Shown here: positions 10,035 to 20,876 of the stretch, piece by piece
Position numbering within the stretch: position 1 is the first letter of the stretch
Layout: every line of letters starts with the position of its first letter
Assembly (NCBI GenBank): GCA_029582165.1
Contig: CM055876.1
Location: forward strand, 30,077,317-30,141,316
Length of the DNA stretch: 64,000 bases
From: Portulaca oleracea
Taxonomy: Eukaryota; Streptophyta; Magnoliopsida; Caryophyllales; Portulacaceae
Reading direction: 5' to 3'
The notes under the pieces: model-generated
What the model saw: the letters and a program-made list of their open reading frames with translations, nothing else
Database searches by the model: none
What the model was told of the DNA's origin: nothing
Made by a program: the position numbers and the translations under genes

Positions 10035-12759
10035 TTAACGCTCAAATTTTGAGCGCATAAGTGACGAGTTGCCATCAGGAACCTGTTCGTCACCCTTCTG
10101 ATTTGTTTGCAACCCTTCTGTAGGTTCAGCTCTAGCAGCTCCCTCTTCACATACAAGCTGTTGGTATATTTCTTCTGCAACTGGATCTGACCAAGACTTG
10201 TGCTTGTTTGTTTCAGCATCTCCTTCCACCATCCCACCTTTGTTTGGTAGGACTTGTACTGGGCACCTACTAGTACTGGTAGCAGGTTCATCCAAAACAC
10301 TCCCCCTGTCTGGCACATCTTCATATTCTCCTTCAAACCAAGATTTTGGCATAGAGTCTATTTCCCAATCTACAAATTTGGTTTCCACTGTTTTCTCTTT
10401 TGGGCTTTTTAAGTTTTGTTGAAAGGGAAAAATTTCTTCAAAAAATTTGACATCTCTACTTTCAAAAAATTCTTGTGTGTCTAAGTCATACAATCTCCAA
10501 CTCTTTTTCCCAACAGGGTATCCAATAAAAATACATTTTCGACTTTTTGACCCAAACTTATCCCCACTTCTGATTTGAGCAAAGCATAGACAGCCAAACA
10601 CCCTAATCTCATCGTAGGTGGGGCTTTTTCCAAAAATCAATTCATAAGGTGTCTTACCTTGTAATAACCTGCTGGGTGTTCGGTTTATTAAATAGGCCGC
10701 TGCTAGAACGCATTCTCCCCAAAACTGCAAAGGTAGATTTGCTTGAAAACGCAGAGCGGGCAACATTTAGGAGATGTCTATGTTTTCTTTCTACTCTACC
10801 ATTTTGTTGAGGAGTGTCGACATTACTTGTTTGGTGCATTATACCTCTTTCTTCATAGAACTCCCTCATACCTTTGGTTTTGAATTCAAGCCCATTGTCG
10901 CTCCTAATTACCTTGACAATTTTCTCAAATTGGGTTTTTGTGAAGTTAACGAACCCTTTGATTCGTCTTTCAACCTCACTCTTTTCCTTCATTAAATACA
11001 CCCAAACACTCCTACTATAATCATCCACAATAGTAAGAAAATAGCGTGCTCCAATTGAGGACGGAATTCTATACGGCCCCCATATATCACAATGAATGAC
11101 TTCAAATAAACTCTTAGCTTTATTTTCACTTAACATAAAAGGATTTCTTGTTTGTTTCGCTCTAAAGCACACTTCACATGCATCATTATTGTCTTTAAGC
11201 GAAGAAGAAATATTTAAAGACTTGTAAAGTAACTTCAGTACTTCTCCAGAGGGGTGTCCCATGCGATGATGCCATAATTGCCCACTGTTGACGACATGAA
11301 CTCGACATTGCTCTTGAGTGCCTTTGTAGTAGTAGACCCCGTCTCGTTGTTCACCCATACCAATCGGAATCCTCATAGTGCGGTCCTGCAAGATACATGA
11401 ATCTTCGTCAAACATGACAGTACAATGTAAGTCCTTACACAGACGAGAAACTGATACAAGATTACAATCCAAAGAGGGAACAAGCAAAGTTCTTTTCAGT
11501 TTTAAATTGTCTTGTAAACTAACAGTCCCCTGCTTATTTGCAATCGTCTTGGCACCATCGGGTAGGTTTACTAGCACGGGAGGAATATTTTCAACTTCTT
11601 CCAGTAGACCGCTTTCTCCGGTCATATGAGTCGACGCACCACTATCAATTAGCCAAGGTGGTTCTAGATTGCCTGTCAACTTCTCACCATTGTCTGGTTC
11701 CTCAATAAGACTAAGTATTCTTTGTGTCTGCTTTGCGGTAAGCCCAGGAATGCAAACGGTCGATGGTGTTGCTGAGGTTGTGTGCTGTTCAACTCCTGGC
11801 ATGGCTGCGGCTATTTCTTGTCCAGGATATCCTCCTCGACTACCTCGACTGCCTCGACCACCTCGACTGCCTCTGCCGCCTCTAGGACCTCTTCCACGTC
11901 CTCTGTTACTCCATCCGGGGGGATACCCAACAAGCTCAAAACAGGCTGCCTGCTCATGCCCGAACTTACCACAATGTGTGCAGACGGGTCTGTCATTCCG
12001 GTGCGGCTGCTGCTGCTTTGTGTTCACAGAGAACGCTGTCGCTGCTTCGGTCTTGTCTTCACGTCCTGACACCAAGCATCGATGGTTTTCCTCTTGTTGG
12101 ATGATGGAAAACACCTTTTCCAGTGGTGGCAGAGGATCCATGGCGAGAATCTGCCTTCGGATCTCGGAATAAGTTTCATCATCAAGTCCCATAAGAAATT
12201 GATGGGTCTTGTTGGCCTCCAATTTTTCGGTGAGCTTGCTGCTTAGATCACACTTACAATCCTTACATGAGCAAGTTGGGAGCTTGTCATAGTTGTCAAG
12301 CTCATTCCAATAACCCATAAGCTTCGTGTAATATTCAACCACCCGAAGTCCTCCTTGTTTGTTCTTTGCCAGCTTGGTCTTAAGATCATGAATTTTGGGA
12401 ATATTGGGGACCATATATCGAGATCTTAGATTGTTCCACATAGCTTTGGCGATCTTGGGCATAGGCTAGGGTCTCTTAAATCTGGATGGATTGAGTTTAA
12501 TATCCATGATAGAATCATGGAATTTGCAATCTACCATGCTTGTGTTTCTTAGACTCTTGCCTTCCGTTGGTGGCTCGATACTCCCATTGATGAATCCTTC
12601 CTTGTTCTTGGCTTCAAGACCGGTTATGACCGCTTCTTTCCAAAGGTCATAGTTTTTACCGTCAAATATTACTGCGGTGATCGATGCTCCGGGTGTCTCG
12701 GAAGGATGAAAATAATAGGGTGATTGTGGGGTAATTATAAATTTGCTCTTGTCTCCCAT
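10035..12759 (-). pseudogene. Copia 1 gag, protease and integrase
   Basis: Gag starts at an ATG ending at 12759 just inside the primer site. It is in frame with the long frame ending at 10654, apart from a single TAG stop at 12466-12468. In order: gag (NYDLWKEAV); a zinc knuckle CTHCGKFGHEQAAC; an Arg/Gly-rich tract; protease with WLIDSGASTHMT; GAG-pre-integrase (LWHHRMGHPS); integrase core with HCDIWGPYR, IRSDNGLEF and QQNGRVERKHRH, keeping D, D and E. A frameshift near 10760 passes to the segment 10035-10766 (PLQFWGECVLAAAYLINR). Domains look well preserved despite the breaks. Confidence 0.9.
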
Positions 12760-12768
12760 GGTCTTAGG

Positions 12769-12780
12769 GCTCTGATACCA
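12769..12780 (-). other. Copia 1 primer-binding site
   Basis: The minus strand reads TGGTATCAGAGC, complementary to the 3' end of plant initiator-Met tRNA, immediately inside the 5' LTR. Confidence 0.95.
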
Positions 12781-13022
12781 TGAAAAAATTTAGAAAAGAA
12801 AAGATGGAATTGAGAACTTGTAATTGTCGATTTTATTAATGAACATCAGGGAGTATTTATACATAGCAGCCAAGTCTCTAACTACCAGATTTGAACCAGC
12901 GAACCTAAACCAACTCTAACTTGGTTTCTTATATTAATCATGACAGCAAACCAACTGAGTTGGTGTTTTATAGCAGCTATGACACCAATACAAATCGAGA
13001 CCTACTAGGACACTTGTTATCA
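12781..13022 (-). repeat. Copia 1 5' LTR
   Basis: 242-bp partner of 8063-8304. Differences are one A/G near the middle and a TT/CA pair. Confidence 0.95.
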
Positions 13023-13803
13023 AAAAGAGGGAGAAATGGAGGGTGATGGTTTTCGGTGAGCAGAAGAATGAGAGAGACAGAGAGGGGTGAAGTTAGAGAA
13101 TTAGAAAGAGAAAGGGAAGAAAGAAAGAGAAAGGGAATGAGGAAATGAAATGGAAAAAAAGGGGAAATAATTAGAATTAGAGTTTGTGAATGGGTTTTAT
13201 TCGGCTGAATGGGAGAGAGAAAATGGGTCAACGGGGTTGGGTAAATGGAATGTGATTTGGTTTAGTGAGTTAGGGGGGCTGGGTGTTAGGTTTAGGTGGG
13301 CTGTTGGGTATTTGCTGAAGGAAATAAAGGGGGGAAAAGGGGGGATTAGGTAGTCGATTAGGAAGTTTTGATTGGATTTGATTGGATTAGAGGAGGGTGG
13401 GGGTGATGTGGGCTGGTTAATTGGTTTGAGGTAAGGAAGAAAAGGGATTGGGTTGTTGGCTGGGAGGAAATAGGAAAAGAGTAGGTAAATGGGTTAGGAG
13501 TTGATGGTTGGGCCGAGTAAAGGAAGAGGGGAAAGGGGAAATTGGGCTTGGGTTTTAGTTAGGGCTAGGCGTATCTGGCTTTAGGGCTTAGGAAAGTTAG
13601 GCTGATTTTAGTTTTATTTCAATTTTTGATCTTTTTGCTTCATTTTTATTATAATAATAATAACTAAAATAATAAAAAGACATCAAATCTAATAAGAAAA
13701 TAAAATCACTAAAACATAATAACAAACCTAAATTAATTATTCAAAACAAGCAAAAAGTCATAGAAAATAGGGATAGAAATCATGCAAAATACGGAATAAT
13801 CAT

Positions 13804-14324
13804 ACAACTGGCTAGAATTTTGCATCAACTTTGCTAAGTGTTGCTCCTTTGTGACTATCACATCATACTTAATTCCTTTCACCCAATGATCTTTACCCTT
13901 GTAAGTAAACCACATTTGTAAGTTTTTGAAATTCCAATTAACAATTCCCAACAAGTTTAGCCACTGAATACCCAAAATTGCATGACAGTTTCCCAAAGGA
14001 ATTATCATTATATCAGCTTCTAACAATTCTCCTTGTAATTTCCATTGGAAATTTTTGCAAAGATATTGGAAATTCAATTGATACACATCTGCTACAGATA
14101 CTGTTTGCGCCTTGATGGGTTTCTATAACACATCCCAACTTCTCAGCTATAGCGCTACTAAAAAAATTATGGGTACTCCCTGAATCAATTAGAAAATAGA
14201 TAGGTTTATTTCCCACCATGGAAGATACCTTCATAGCTTGATAAGTTTGAATACCATTCAAAGCATAAAAAGAGATATGAGGTGACAAGGGTATTTGATG
14301 GTTAGACTGTTCTACATTCCACAC
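13804..14324 (-). pseudogene. Chromovirus protease region
   Basis: Minus strand. The 14013-14324 frame contains FLIDSGSTHNFFSS, the aspartic protease active site of Ty3 elements. After a frame change the 13733-14086 frame continues with IIPLGNCHAILGIQWL, the second half of the retropepsin fold. The frame then runs into the inserted solo LTR near 13803. The reverse transcriptase half resumes on the other side of the insert at about 6516. Confidence 0.8.
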
Positions 14325-14550
14325 CAGAGTTTGTAAACCCTCATTCTAATACTTATTCCAAGTCCTCTGTTCCTCGGATCTCAACCAAAAATAATTGAGT
14401 ACCCCTGTTGGCATAGACATGCCCCCTCTCATAAGGTTTGTCACAGTAATAGCAAAGACCCTTACCGCTTTTCTATCCTTAAAATCCGAGTTATTGCCTA
14501 GTGGGTATAGAAGAACTAGGAACCTTAGATGTCACGGGACTCAAAAGCTT

Positions 14551-15330
14551 TTAAGGTGGTGTTGGTAGTATCCATTTCTGTTGGAAAGGAGGCCCTAAAG
14601 ATGGTCTTCCCCCCTCATTCCCTCCCTTAAGGGTTTTAACAGTATCTTCTTGACACCTAGTATACTCCATAGCTTGAGTGGCAGTAGAAAGTCTAAAAGC
14701 TCTCACAAAAGATTTGAGCTCAGGTTGAAGTCCTCCAACAAAACTATCCAAAAAGTAGGACTTAGGTAACATAGCATTCTGAATTAGTAATAATCACCTC
14801 GACTCTTCAAACTTATCAATATACTCATCCTAACATCTCAATTGTTGTAATTTTTAAAATTCTTCTACTGTTTTAGCCCCAAGATCATCATTAAATCTGG
14901 TGCATATGTCATAAGCAAAGTCTTCCTAAACAATATGCCTCCTAAACAAATTACAACTACCAAACCATAGTTCAACCTTGCCTTACAAGTACATAGAAGC
15001 TAAATCTACTCTTTGATCCTCATGGATTTTGCAAAGAGCAAAGTACATAATACACTTATTGATCTACATTCTAGCATTTAACCCATCAAACACAGGAAAT
15101 TCAACTTTGGGATTAAAGTGCAAGGAATTCTTACCCGAGCTCCTACTGCCTTTACCAGATCTTGATTGCTTGGAAGCCTCTCTAGATGAACTTCCCTTCG
15201 AACCCTAAATAAATGGCTAACTTTATCGTCTTCACCAAATCTTGATTTCCTCCATATTTTCCATGTTGCTTGTTTGCTTCTTGTTACCACACCCAGCTTG
15301 TTCGCAAAAGCACCCCGGAAATGTTGCTCT
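14551..15330 (-). pseudogene. Chromovirus gag remnant
   Basis: The minus strand reads YFLDSFVGGLQPELKSFVRAF followed by a run with TATQAMEYTRCQEDTV (14551-14772), a Ty3 retrotransposon gag segment. Further upstream (toward 15330) the gag start is scrambled by stops and frameshifts. No intact zinc knuckle was found near 14440. It lies between the primer-binding site and the protease piece, as expected. Confidence 0.7.
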
Positions 15331-15337
15331 GATACCG
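15326..15337 (-). other. Chromovirus primer-binding site
   Basis: The minus strand reads CGGTATCAGAGC, one base from the initiator-Met tRNA complement, one base inside the 5' LTR. Confidence 0.75.
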
Positions 15338-15338
15338 A

Positions 15339-15610
15339 TGTTGCAGTGTTCTTCAAGAACACAATAAGATAGAAATGGAAAACAGATTAAGAAAGAAACA
15401 GAGAGGGGAAGAGAGAAATAGAGAGACGGAGAGAAAGAGAATTAGGGAGAATTTTATATTGATATCATTATGATAATTTCTAAATGTAACAATACATTAT
15501 TTATGTATATATCTTAATTCTCTCCTAGCCTGAGGCTTAGCTCAGTGTAAACCATCTCAACAGGATTTAACAAACTCTTAAAACAGCTCAGCTGGAGGCT
15601 AACAAACTCA
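15339..15610 (-). repeat. Chromovirus 5' LTR
   Basis: Partner of 3297-3566. Many substitutions and small indels separate the two copies, indicating an old insertion. Confidence 0.85.
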
Positions 15611-15877
15611 TATCCACCTCAACCAGCTGCCTCCCCACGTCATGTTGTGGTCTTGATACTTGCTCAATTCAATTGGGTCTGGAGTTTGGACCAAATTAAG
15701 GTTCTCATACGTTATAGAGAGCCTCTTAGCCCTCTGCGCCTCACATTAGATTTGGAGGTAGGCACCTTATTTTTCCTTCCTCAAGGGAAATACTTTCTAA
15801 TTTATGGTGCATTTTGGTTGAAAAACTTTTTCGATAAAGTTAGCCATTTGTTTAAAGAGAGCGTTTGATAAAAGGGT

Positions 15878-16236
15878 GATGATATGAGATTTACTTCAAG
15901 ATATTTCTTAAGTGTCTTATCCTTCATCAAATTTGTATTTATTTTGATTTTTTACTCTAATTTTTCCAATAGCAAGTATCGATTATCGGTTGAAAGAAAT
16001 TTTGGATGTGTTGGCTATGCGAATGAGTACAAATGACACTCTAATCAAATCAACCCTGTCCACGAGGCATATTTTAGGCCTTTTTTGTAACTATAAAAAA
16101 TAATGGATAAAAGTATAATTTCATGCAATTTATATACGATATTATAGTTATAGAATTTGATTATATCATTTTATGTCAATTTATATATACTAGGGTGAGA
16201 CACTTCAAAAGTGTCTTCCCCCAAAACTCATATCAT
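15878..16236. mobile_element. 380-bp MITE family, copy A
   Basis: Begins GATGATATGAG and ends CTCATATCAT. It shares with 46727-47112 and 47141-47524 the internal phrases ACAAATGA(T/C)AC, CATATTTTAGGC, ATAATG(G/C)ATAAA and the AAGTGTCTT end. It is non-coding and AT-rich, and lies only about 18 bp before the target duplication of the hAT element. Confidence 0.65.
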
Positions 16237-16468
16237 TTGCATTCGTAAAAACTAGGGGTGAACAGTTCCAGATCCGGAATCTGGAACCTTATCGGAACCG
16301 GTCAAACTTGGTAGGTTTTAGAACATGAACCGATCAAATGGGTAAGGGTAAGGTTCCTAAACTACTACCCTGAACCGGAACCTAGAACCTGTCAATTAGG
16401 GTTAGTTTTTGGGTATTGTCACTAAATTTGAAGATTTCATGGAATTTTAAGCTTATTATATGACTTAG

Positions 16469-16668
16469 TGTAACATATGAACCAAGAAAAGATTGAAGAT
16501 TGGAAAGAATTTGTGTGTTTGTTCATGATGATAAAAGACCCCCAATGAAGGGTATATATGCATACATCAGCTCATATATTAGCTAACAAGAAAAGGAGGG
16601 AAAATATAACAAACTAACTAACTTGTAACAAACTTGATAATGCAACTGTCAAAGCACTATACTTCACA
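16469..16668 (-). repeat. Copia 2 3' LTR
   Basis: Matches 31456-31656 with roughly a dozen substitutions and small indels; TG..CA ends. Confidence 0.92.
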
Positions 16669-16675
16669 TCCCCCC

Positions 16676-18165
16676 TCAAGGTGGATTTGGTGGATTGTCC
16701 AGCAAATTCATCCTTGAAGAAAGATAATGATGATGTGTTTCTCCCAATGGTTTAGTCATAATGTCAGTAATTTGATCACGAGAAGAAACATAATGAGTAG
16801 CTAGGAATCCTCCAAGGTGCTTATCTCGTGTGTAATGGCAGTCAATCCTTAGGTGTTTGGTTATGTCATGAAACACAGGATTTTCTGTAATGTACATGGC
16901 TGCTTTATTATCACAGTGAAGTGAAATTGGCAATGAGACATTGACACCCAACTTCTACAGTAACTATTAAAGCCATTCAAGCTCAGAGGTAGTATAAGAC
17001 ATAGCCCTATACTCTGCCTCAGCAGAAGATTTGGCTACAGTCTTTTGTTTCTTGGTTTTCCAAGAAATCAAGGATGAACCCAAGAATATGAAATAACCTG
17101 TGAGAGGCCTGATTGTATCTCTGCAAGTTCCCCAATCAGCATCACAATATGTTGTGAGCTGATGATCAGAGGAAGAAGAGTAAAATAATCCTTTATTCAT
17201 TGAACCCTTGAGATATCTCAACACATGGAGGGCAACCTGATATTGATTGTTAGTGGGATGTTGTAAAAACTGGCTCAAATGTTGTACCGCATAGGATATA
17301 TCAGGCCTAGTGAGTGTGAGATATAAGAGTCTCCTAATGAGACTCGTATAAGGCTCTGGATCTGACAAAGAAATCCTAGAATTCGTATCAAGTTTGAGAC
17401 CCCTAGGTAATGGGAACCTAGCAGGCTTGCTGGTAGTAGACCACTATCTTGTAAAATATCCATGACATACTTCCTTTTATTGAGAGGAATTCCAGCAGAA
17501 GATCGAGTTAATTTAATGCCAAGAAAGTACCTAGCCATTCCCAGATCTTTGATGGTGAAAGTTGAATGTAAATCAGCCTTAATATGTTGGATAGCATCAT
17601 GAGCATCTCCAGTGAGCAACATATCATCCAGATAAACCAGTATATATACATATTTCCCTGCAATCTCCTTGGAAAAAAGTGAGTAATTACTTTTACATTG
17701 AAGGAATCCTTTTCCAATCAAGAACTTTGTAAGTTCTAAGTTCCATTGCCTCGAAGCTTGTTTTAAACCATAGAGGGATCTTACCATCCTACAGACGTGA
17801 CCAGATGCAGCCTTATGATACCCATCAGGAGGTACCATGTACACCTCCTCATCAATATATCCATGCAAAAATGCATTGTTGATGTCAAGCTGAAATAATG
17901 GCCAATCTCTAGCTACTGCAAGAGTTATAGCAACACGAACTGTAGTGAGCTTTGCAACAGGAGAAAAAGTATGTTTAAAGTCCTTGTCTTTGACATACTC
18001 AAAGCCTCTAATCACAAGTCTAGCCTTATGTCTCTCAATAGACCCATCAGACTTAAACTTGGTCTTATAAACCCACTTAGATGAGAGAGCTAATTTCTTC
18101 CCTGGAGGAGGAGAGGTGTGAATCCAAGTCCCATTTGTTTCTAGGGCTTTAAGCTCCCTATCCAT
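16676..18165 (-). pseudogene. Copia 2 reverse transcriptase and RNase H
   Basis: 17275-18165 (minus) carries WVYKTKFKSDGSIERHKARL, QLDINNAFLHGYIDEEVYM, SLYGLKQASRQW and the catalytic ILVYLDDMLLTG, a copia reverse transcriptase. 16967-17368 carries LIRRLLYLTLTRPDISYAV, YCDADWGTC and KSSAEAEYRAM. 16676-16951 carries [11 protein letters not shown] and the C-terminal TDIMTKPLG. One stop separates the last two, and a frameshift near 17370 separates reverse transcriptase from RNase H. It lies next to the 3' LTR, as expected. Confidence 0.9.
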
Positions 18166-18771
18166 TGCCTTTACCCATTCAGGATATTGTCAAGCTTGTT
18201 TATAGGAGCTTAGTTCAGGGACTTGTAACACATTTTCCAGAGAAATCATATATGAGGAAGAAAGATGAGAAAGGTCAGATTGATCAAGGATTGGATGTGA
18301 TATTTCAGGTGTAGAAAAATTAGAAGACAGGGTTAAAATGGAAGTTGTTGTAGCTTTTGTTTTAGGTTTCCTTGTATAAGAAAAGTCTTTTTAGCCAAGA
18401 GGGAGAGCCTCTAGTCCTAGTAGATCTTCTCAAATCAGGAGAATCGGAAAAAGAAGGTTGAGATGTAGGAACAGGCTGAGCAGAAGAATCATGTTGTAAA
18501 GTATTGGAAGGAGATTGAGTGGAAGTAGAAGCTCTTTGTGTAGAATCAGTAGGAGAATGATGTGAATTATCGGGGGAATTATAATGTTGAATATGAGCAG
18601 AAGGTGTTGCAACAGGATGAGAGGTGAAGCTAAAATTTTCAACATCAAAAAAATGATCAAGCAAAGGAAACAAGGATTCTCCCTGAGTGTCATCAATACT
18701 AACATTTGGTGCCAAACTTTGTTTGAAAGGAAAAATGTGTTCTTGAAAAATAATGTCTTTGCTATATATGA

Positions 18772-19065
18772 ATGTAACACCTCGGGTATATGGATAAAGT
18801 GTGGCTTAAGAGGATTGAAATGACTACTTATATCACCAAGGTGCACCTTCTTTTATGGTAGCTCATCCAATTGGAACTCTACAGTTAAGCGTGCTTGGCG
18901 GGGAGTAATCAAAGGATGGGTGACCTCTTGGGAAGTTTTCCCAGGTAGCGTGTGAGCGAGGACGAAGCACGCTGGAAAGACTCGTGGTGATTTGTGGGGC
19001 CAGTCAGCGATCCTTGAAGCGGTTATCGGTAATGTCCGCGACTCGGGAGAGGTCGGGGCGTTACA
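18772..19065 (+). mobile_element. Cassandra TRIM solo LTR with 5S rRNA-derived core
   Basis: A 294-bp unit starting TGTAACACCTCG and ending GGGGCGTTACA, flanked by a perfect 5-bp duplication ATGAA (18767-18771 and 19066-19070). Its middle (about 18838-18960) is recognisably 5S rRNA. It has the internal promoter A box AGTTAAGCGTGCTTGG (18883-18898), the C box GGATGGGTGACCTCTTGG (18914-18931), and GGGAAGTT beyond. Cassandra elements are known for 5S sequence in the LTRs. Only one LTR and no internal part is present, so it is a solo LTR. The 5S part is diverged and not a functional 5S gene. Confidence 0.92.
18883..18931 (+). promoter_or_regulatory. 5S-type polymerase III internal control region in Cassandra LTR
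   Basis: A box at 18883-18898 and C box at 18914-18931 closely match plant 5S rRNA; the C box differs from my recollection of the plant consensus by one base (CTCTTGG for CTCCTGG). Promoter activity is possible but not shown. Confidence 0.7.
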
Positions 19066-20569
19066 ATGAAAGACTCGTTTGGTTTGTAAATGAAGGACTT
19101 TGTAACCTTTTAAACCAGTAGTATAACCTAAAAAACACATTTTGTTGCTCTAGGAGCAAATTTGTCTTGTATTCTTATGTTATGAGTGAACCAAAGACAT
19201 CCAATAGTTCTTAAACTGTTTAAATCTAGTTTCTTGTTATATAGGATTTCAAAGAGATTTTTCAAATTAAAAACAGTTGTAGGAAGCTTTTTTATAAGAT
19301 GAGTAGCAGCAAGAACACAATCACCCTAAAAGGTTTTTGGAAATCCAACTTGAAACATGATAGCTCTAACCATTTCAAGTAAATGTCTATGCTTTTTTTC
19401 AACAACCCATTTTGTTGGGGAGTTGTAACCATAAATCTTTGTATTAAAATTCCTTTTTTTTTTGGAAAGAATTTAGACAAGTGGTATTGATAAATTTTGT
19501 ACCATTATCTATTATGAATTGTGAATTTCTTATTAAACTGAGTCTTGATCATTTTGTAAAAATCAATGATAGTATGAGCATCTTGATCTTTACTTCAAAG
19601 AAGTACAGTCCAAGTGCATCTACTAGAATCATCTACCAAGGTTAAGAAATAATTTGCTCCATAATGAGCAGTAGTTTTGTATGGCCCCTATAAATCCATG
19701 TGAATCAACTCAAAGGGAAATTGAGGAGTAATAGAGCTTCTATTAAAGGGTAATCTATGGGATTTTGCAAGAATGCAAACATCACAATTGTATTTATCAG
19801 GAATTTGGATATTACAATCTAATAAGTGTTTCATCTTTGACAAAGAAGTATGCCCTAAATGAGCATGAAGGGTATCAACAACAGAATTTTCATTGACAAC
19901 ATTATATGAAAAACAAGAAGATTTAGAAGATATTCTAGGCTTATAGGTATCTATAGACTAAGATGTGAATATACTAAATCTTTCATTGACCCTGTCAACA
20001 ACTATTGAATATAATCTGTACAGATCGCCTTCTCATGGAGCTACAAAAAAACCTTATTGGTTGTAAGGTCCTGGAATATACAAGTATTAGGATAAAAGGT
20101 GAGACATAGGTTGTGATCAACAACCAATTGATTGGCAGAAAGAAGGTTATACTTGAATTCAGGACCAAGAAGAACTCTCTTTAGGCTTAAATGAGAAGTA
20201 AGTTGTATTTGGCCGGTTTGTAAATGTTCGGTCTCGTTCCGAGCCGAATTTTATAACTTTTATAGGGTATTTTTGCTTGTTCTAACCCTGTAATTATATA
20301 TTAGATATAATGATTTTGTGTTTTGTAGGAAAATAAAGAGTTAGAAGGAAAATGGGCTTAATTGTGGCTTTTTAGGGAATCCCGAGTGATTTCCCGAGCC
20401 GACCCGAGATAACCCGAGTCGAGAACCGAGGCGAGACTAAACCGGGAACTCTTTCTCAATTTTTGGTGCAAGACAAAACAGTGTAGCACTCGAGTCACAG
20501 TCTGTAACACTCGTGACAAGATTCTGCCACATCAAGTCATCGCCAAGGGAATGGAAGCAGTCAGGTGTC

Positions 20570-20800
20570 GCGCCCGCTACATAAGCTGTCGCCCCGCGAC
20601 TTGATGCAGAGAGAAGATAGGGCCAGCGAACAGAAGTGAGTACCGCCCGTGACTGGTGGCGTCGCACCCGCGACAGAAACATGTCGCGCCTGCGACCGGT
20701 CGTGTAACGCCTGCTACGGACGATGAGAGGCTGACGGATGAAACGGGGCAGGGCGGTGTCCCCGCCCGCGACGGTGTGGGTCGCGCCCGCGACCTGCCAA
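20570..20800 (+). promoter_or_regulatory. GTCGCG-N2-CGCGAC repeat array in LTR U3
   Basis: About eight imperfect copies of a near-palindrome of the form GTCGC(G/A)CCCGCGAC, 20 to 60 bp apart, in a GC-rich block just upstream of the LTR TATA box. The same array is in the 3' LTR at 29095-29335. Confidence 0.6.
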
Positions 20801-20868
20801 TTCTACGGAAAAGTTGCGCGCGTTTTGCTGAGTTAATTTTAGGGTTTTGGGTTGTATTTTCTTCCTTC

Positions 20869-20876
20869 TATAAATA
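20869..20876 (+). promoter_or_regulatory. LTR TATA box
   Basis: TATAAATA, also present at the equivalent place in the 3' LTR (29402-29409), about 645 bp into the LTR. Confidence 0.7.

Larger units (their letters stand above)
8063..13022 (-). mobile_element. Ty1-copia retrotransposon 1, young but defective
   Basis: A complete 4960-bp element in minus orientation with two 242-bp LTRs that differ at three positions. A perfect 5-bp duplication AAAAG flanks it (8058-8062 and 13023-13027). The primer-binding site is complementary to initiator-Met tRNA (12769-12780) and there is a purine-rich tract by the 3' LTR. Gag-pol runs from 12759 to about 8544 but is broken by a stop and frameshifts. It is inserted in the family X solo LTR. 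Confidence 0.95.
6523..13803 (-). mobile_element. Solo LTR (family X), copy 1, split by copia
   Basis: A long LTR-like sequence in minus orientation, about 2.3 kb once the copia insertion is removed. It matches 22374-24603 across its whole length: start TATTCCGTA..TTTTGCATG, then TATGACTTTTTG, a C/T-rich middle, GAATTCAAGTATAAAAGGGA, and an end with ACGACAAT..AACCCGCA. It sits between the protease and reverse transcriptase pieces of the chromovirus. Flanks CACAG (6518-6522) and TACAA (13804-13808), on the plus strand, may be a decayed 5-bp duplication (two transitions). No internal region or second LTR is present, hence solo LTR. Confidence 0.7.
3297..15610 (-). mobile_element. Ty3 chromovirus LTR retrotransposon, degenerate and interrupted
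   Basis: Old minus-strand element with LTRs at 3297-3566 and 15339-15610. A primer-binding site resembling initiator-Met tRNA lies beside the right LTR. The order is gag, protease, reverse transcriptase, RNase H, integrase, chromodomain. It is interrupted between protease and reverse transcriptase by a solo LTR (6523-13803), which itself carries a copia element. LTRs differ at many positions and all frames are broken, so it is a dead, old copy. No matching target duplication was found. Confidence 0.85.
18362..20219 (-). pseudogene. Copia 2 integrase and linker, degenerate
   Basis: 18362-18715 is the Ser/Pro-rich linker before reverse transcriptase, ending DLRRSTRTRG. 19066-19140 resumes the frame with CFLGYTTGLKGYKVLHL. 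19292-19480 holds a piece with TPQQNGLLKKSIDIYLKWLE, where the integrase Glu (QQNGLVE in relatives) is altered. Earlier integrase sequence to about 20219 is broken by stops. A Cassandra LTR interrupts at 18772-19065 and the large element begins at 20225. Confidence 0.75.

Noticed and set aside
11669..12172. Plus-strand open frames opposite copia 1 gag
   Set aside because: They are antisense shadows of the Gly/Arg-rich gag segment with the zinc knuckle.
18838..18960. Functional 5S rRNA gene
   Set aside because: The 5' half of 5S is badly diverged and it is enclosed by LTR ends and a target duplication.
18853..19140. Minus-strand 95-codon frame as a protein
   Set aside because: Most of it is the reverse complement of the Cassandra 5S-containing LTR; only the 19066-19140 part is copia linker.
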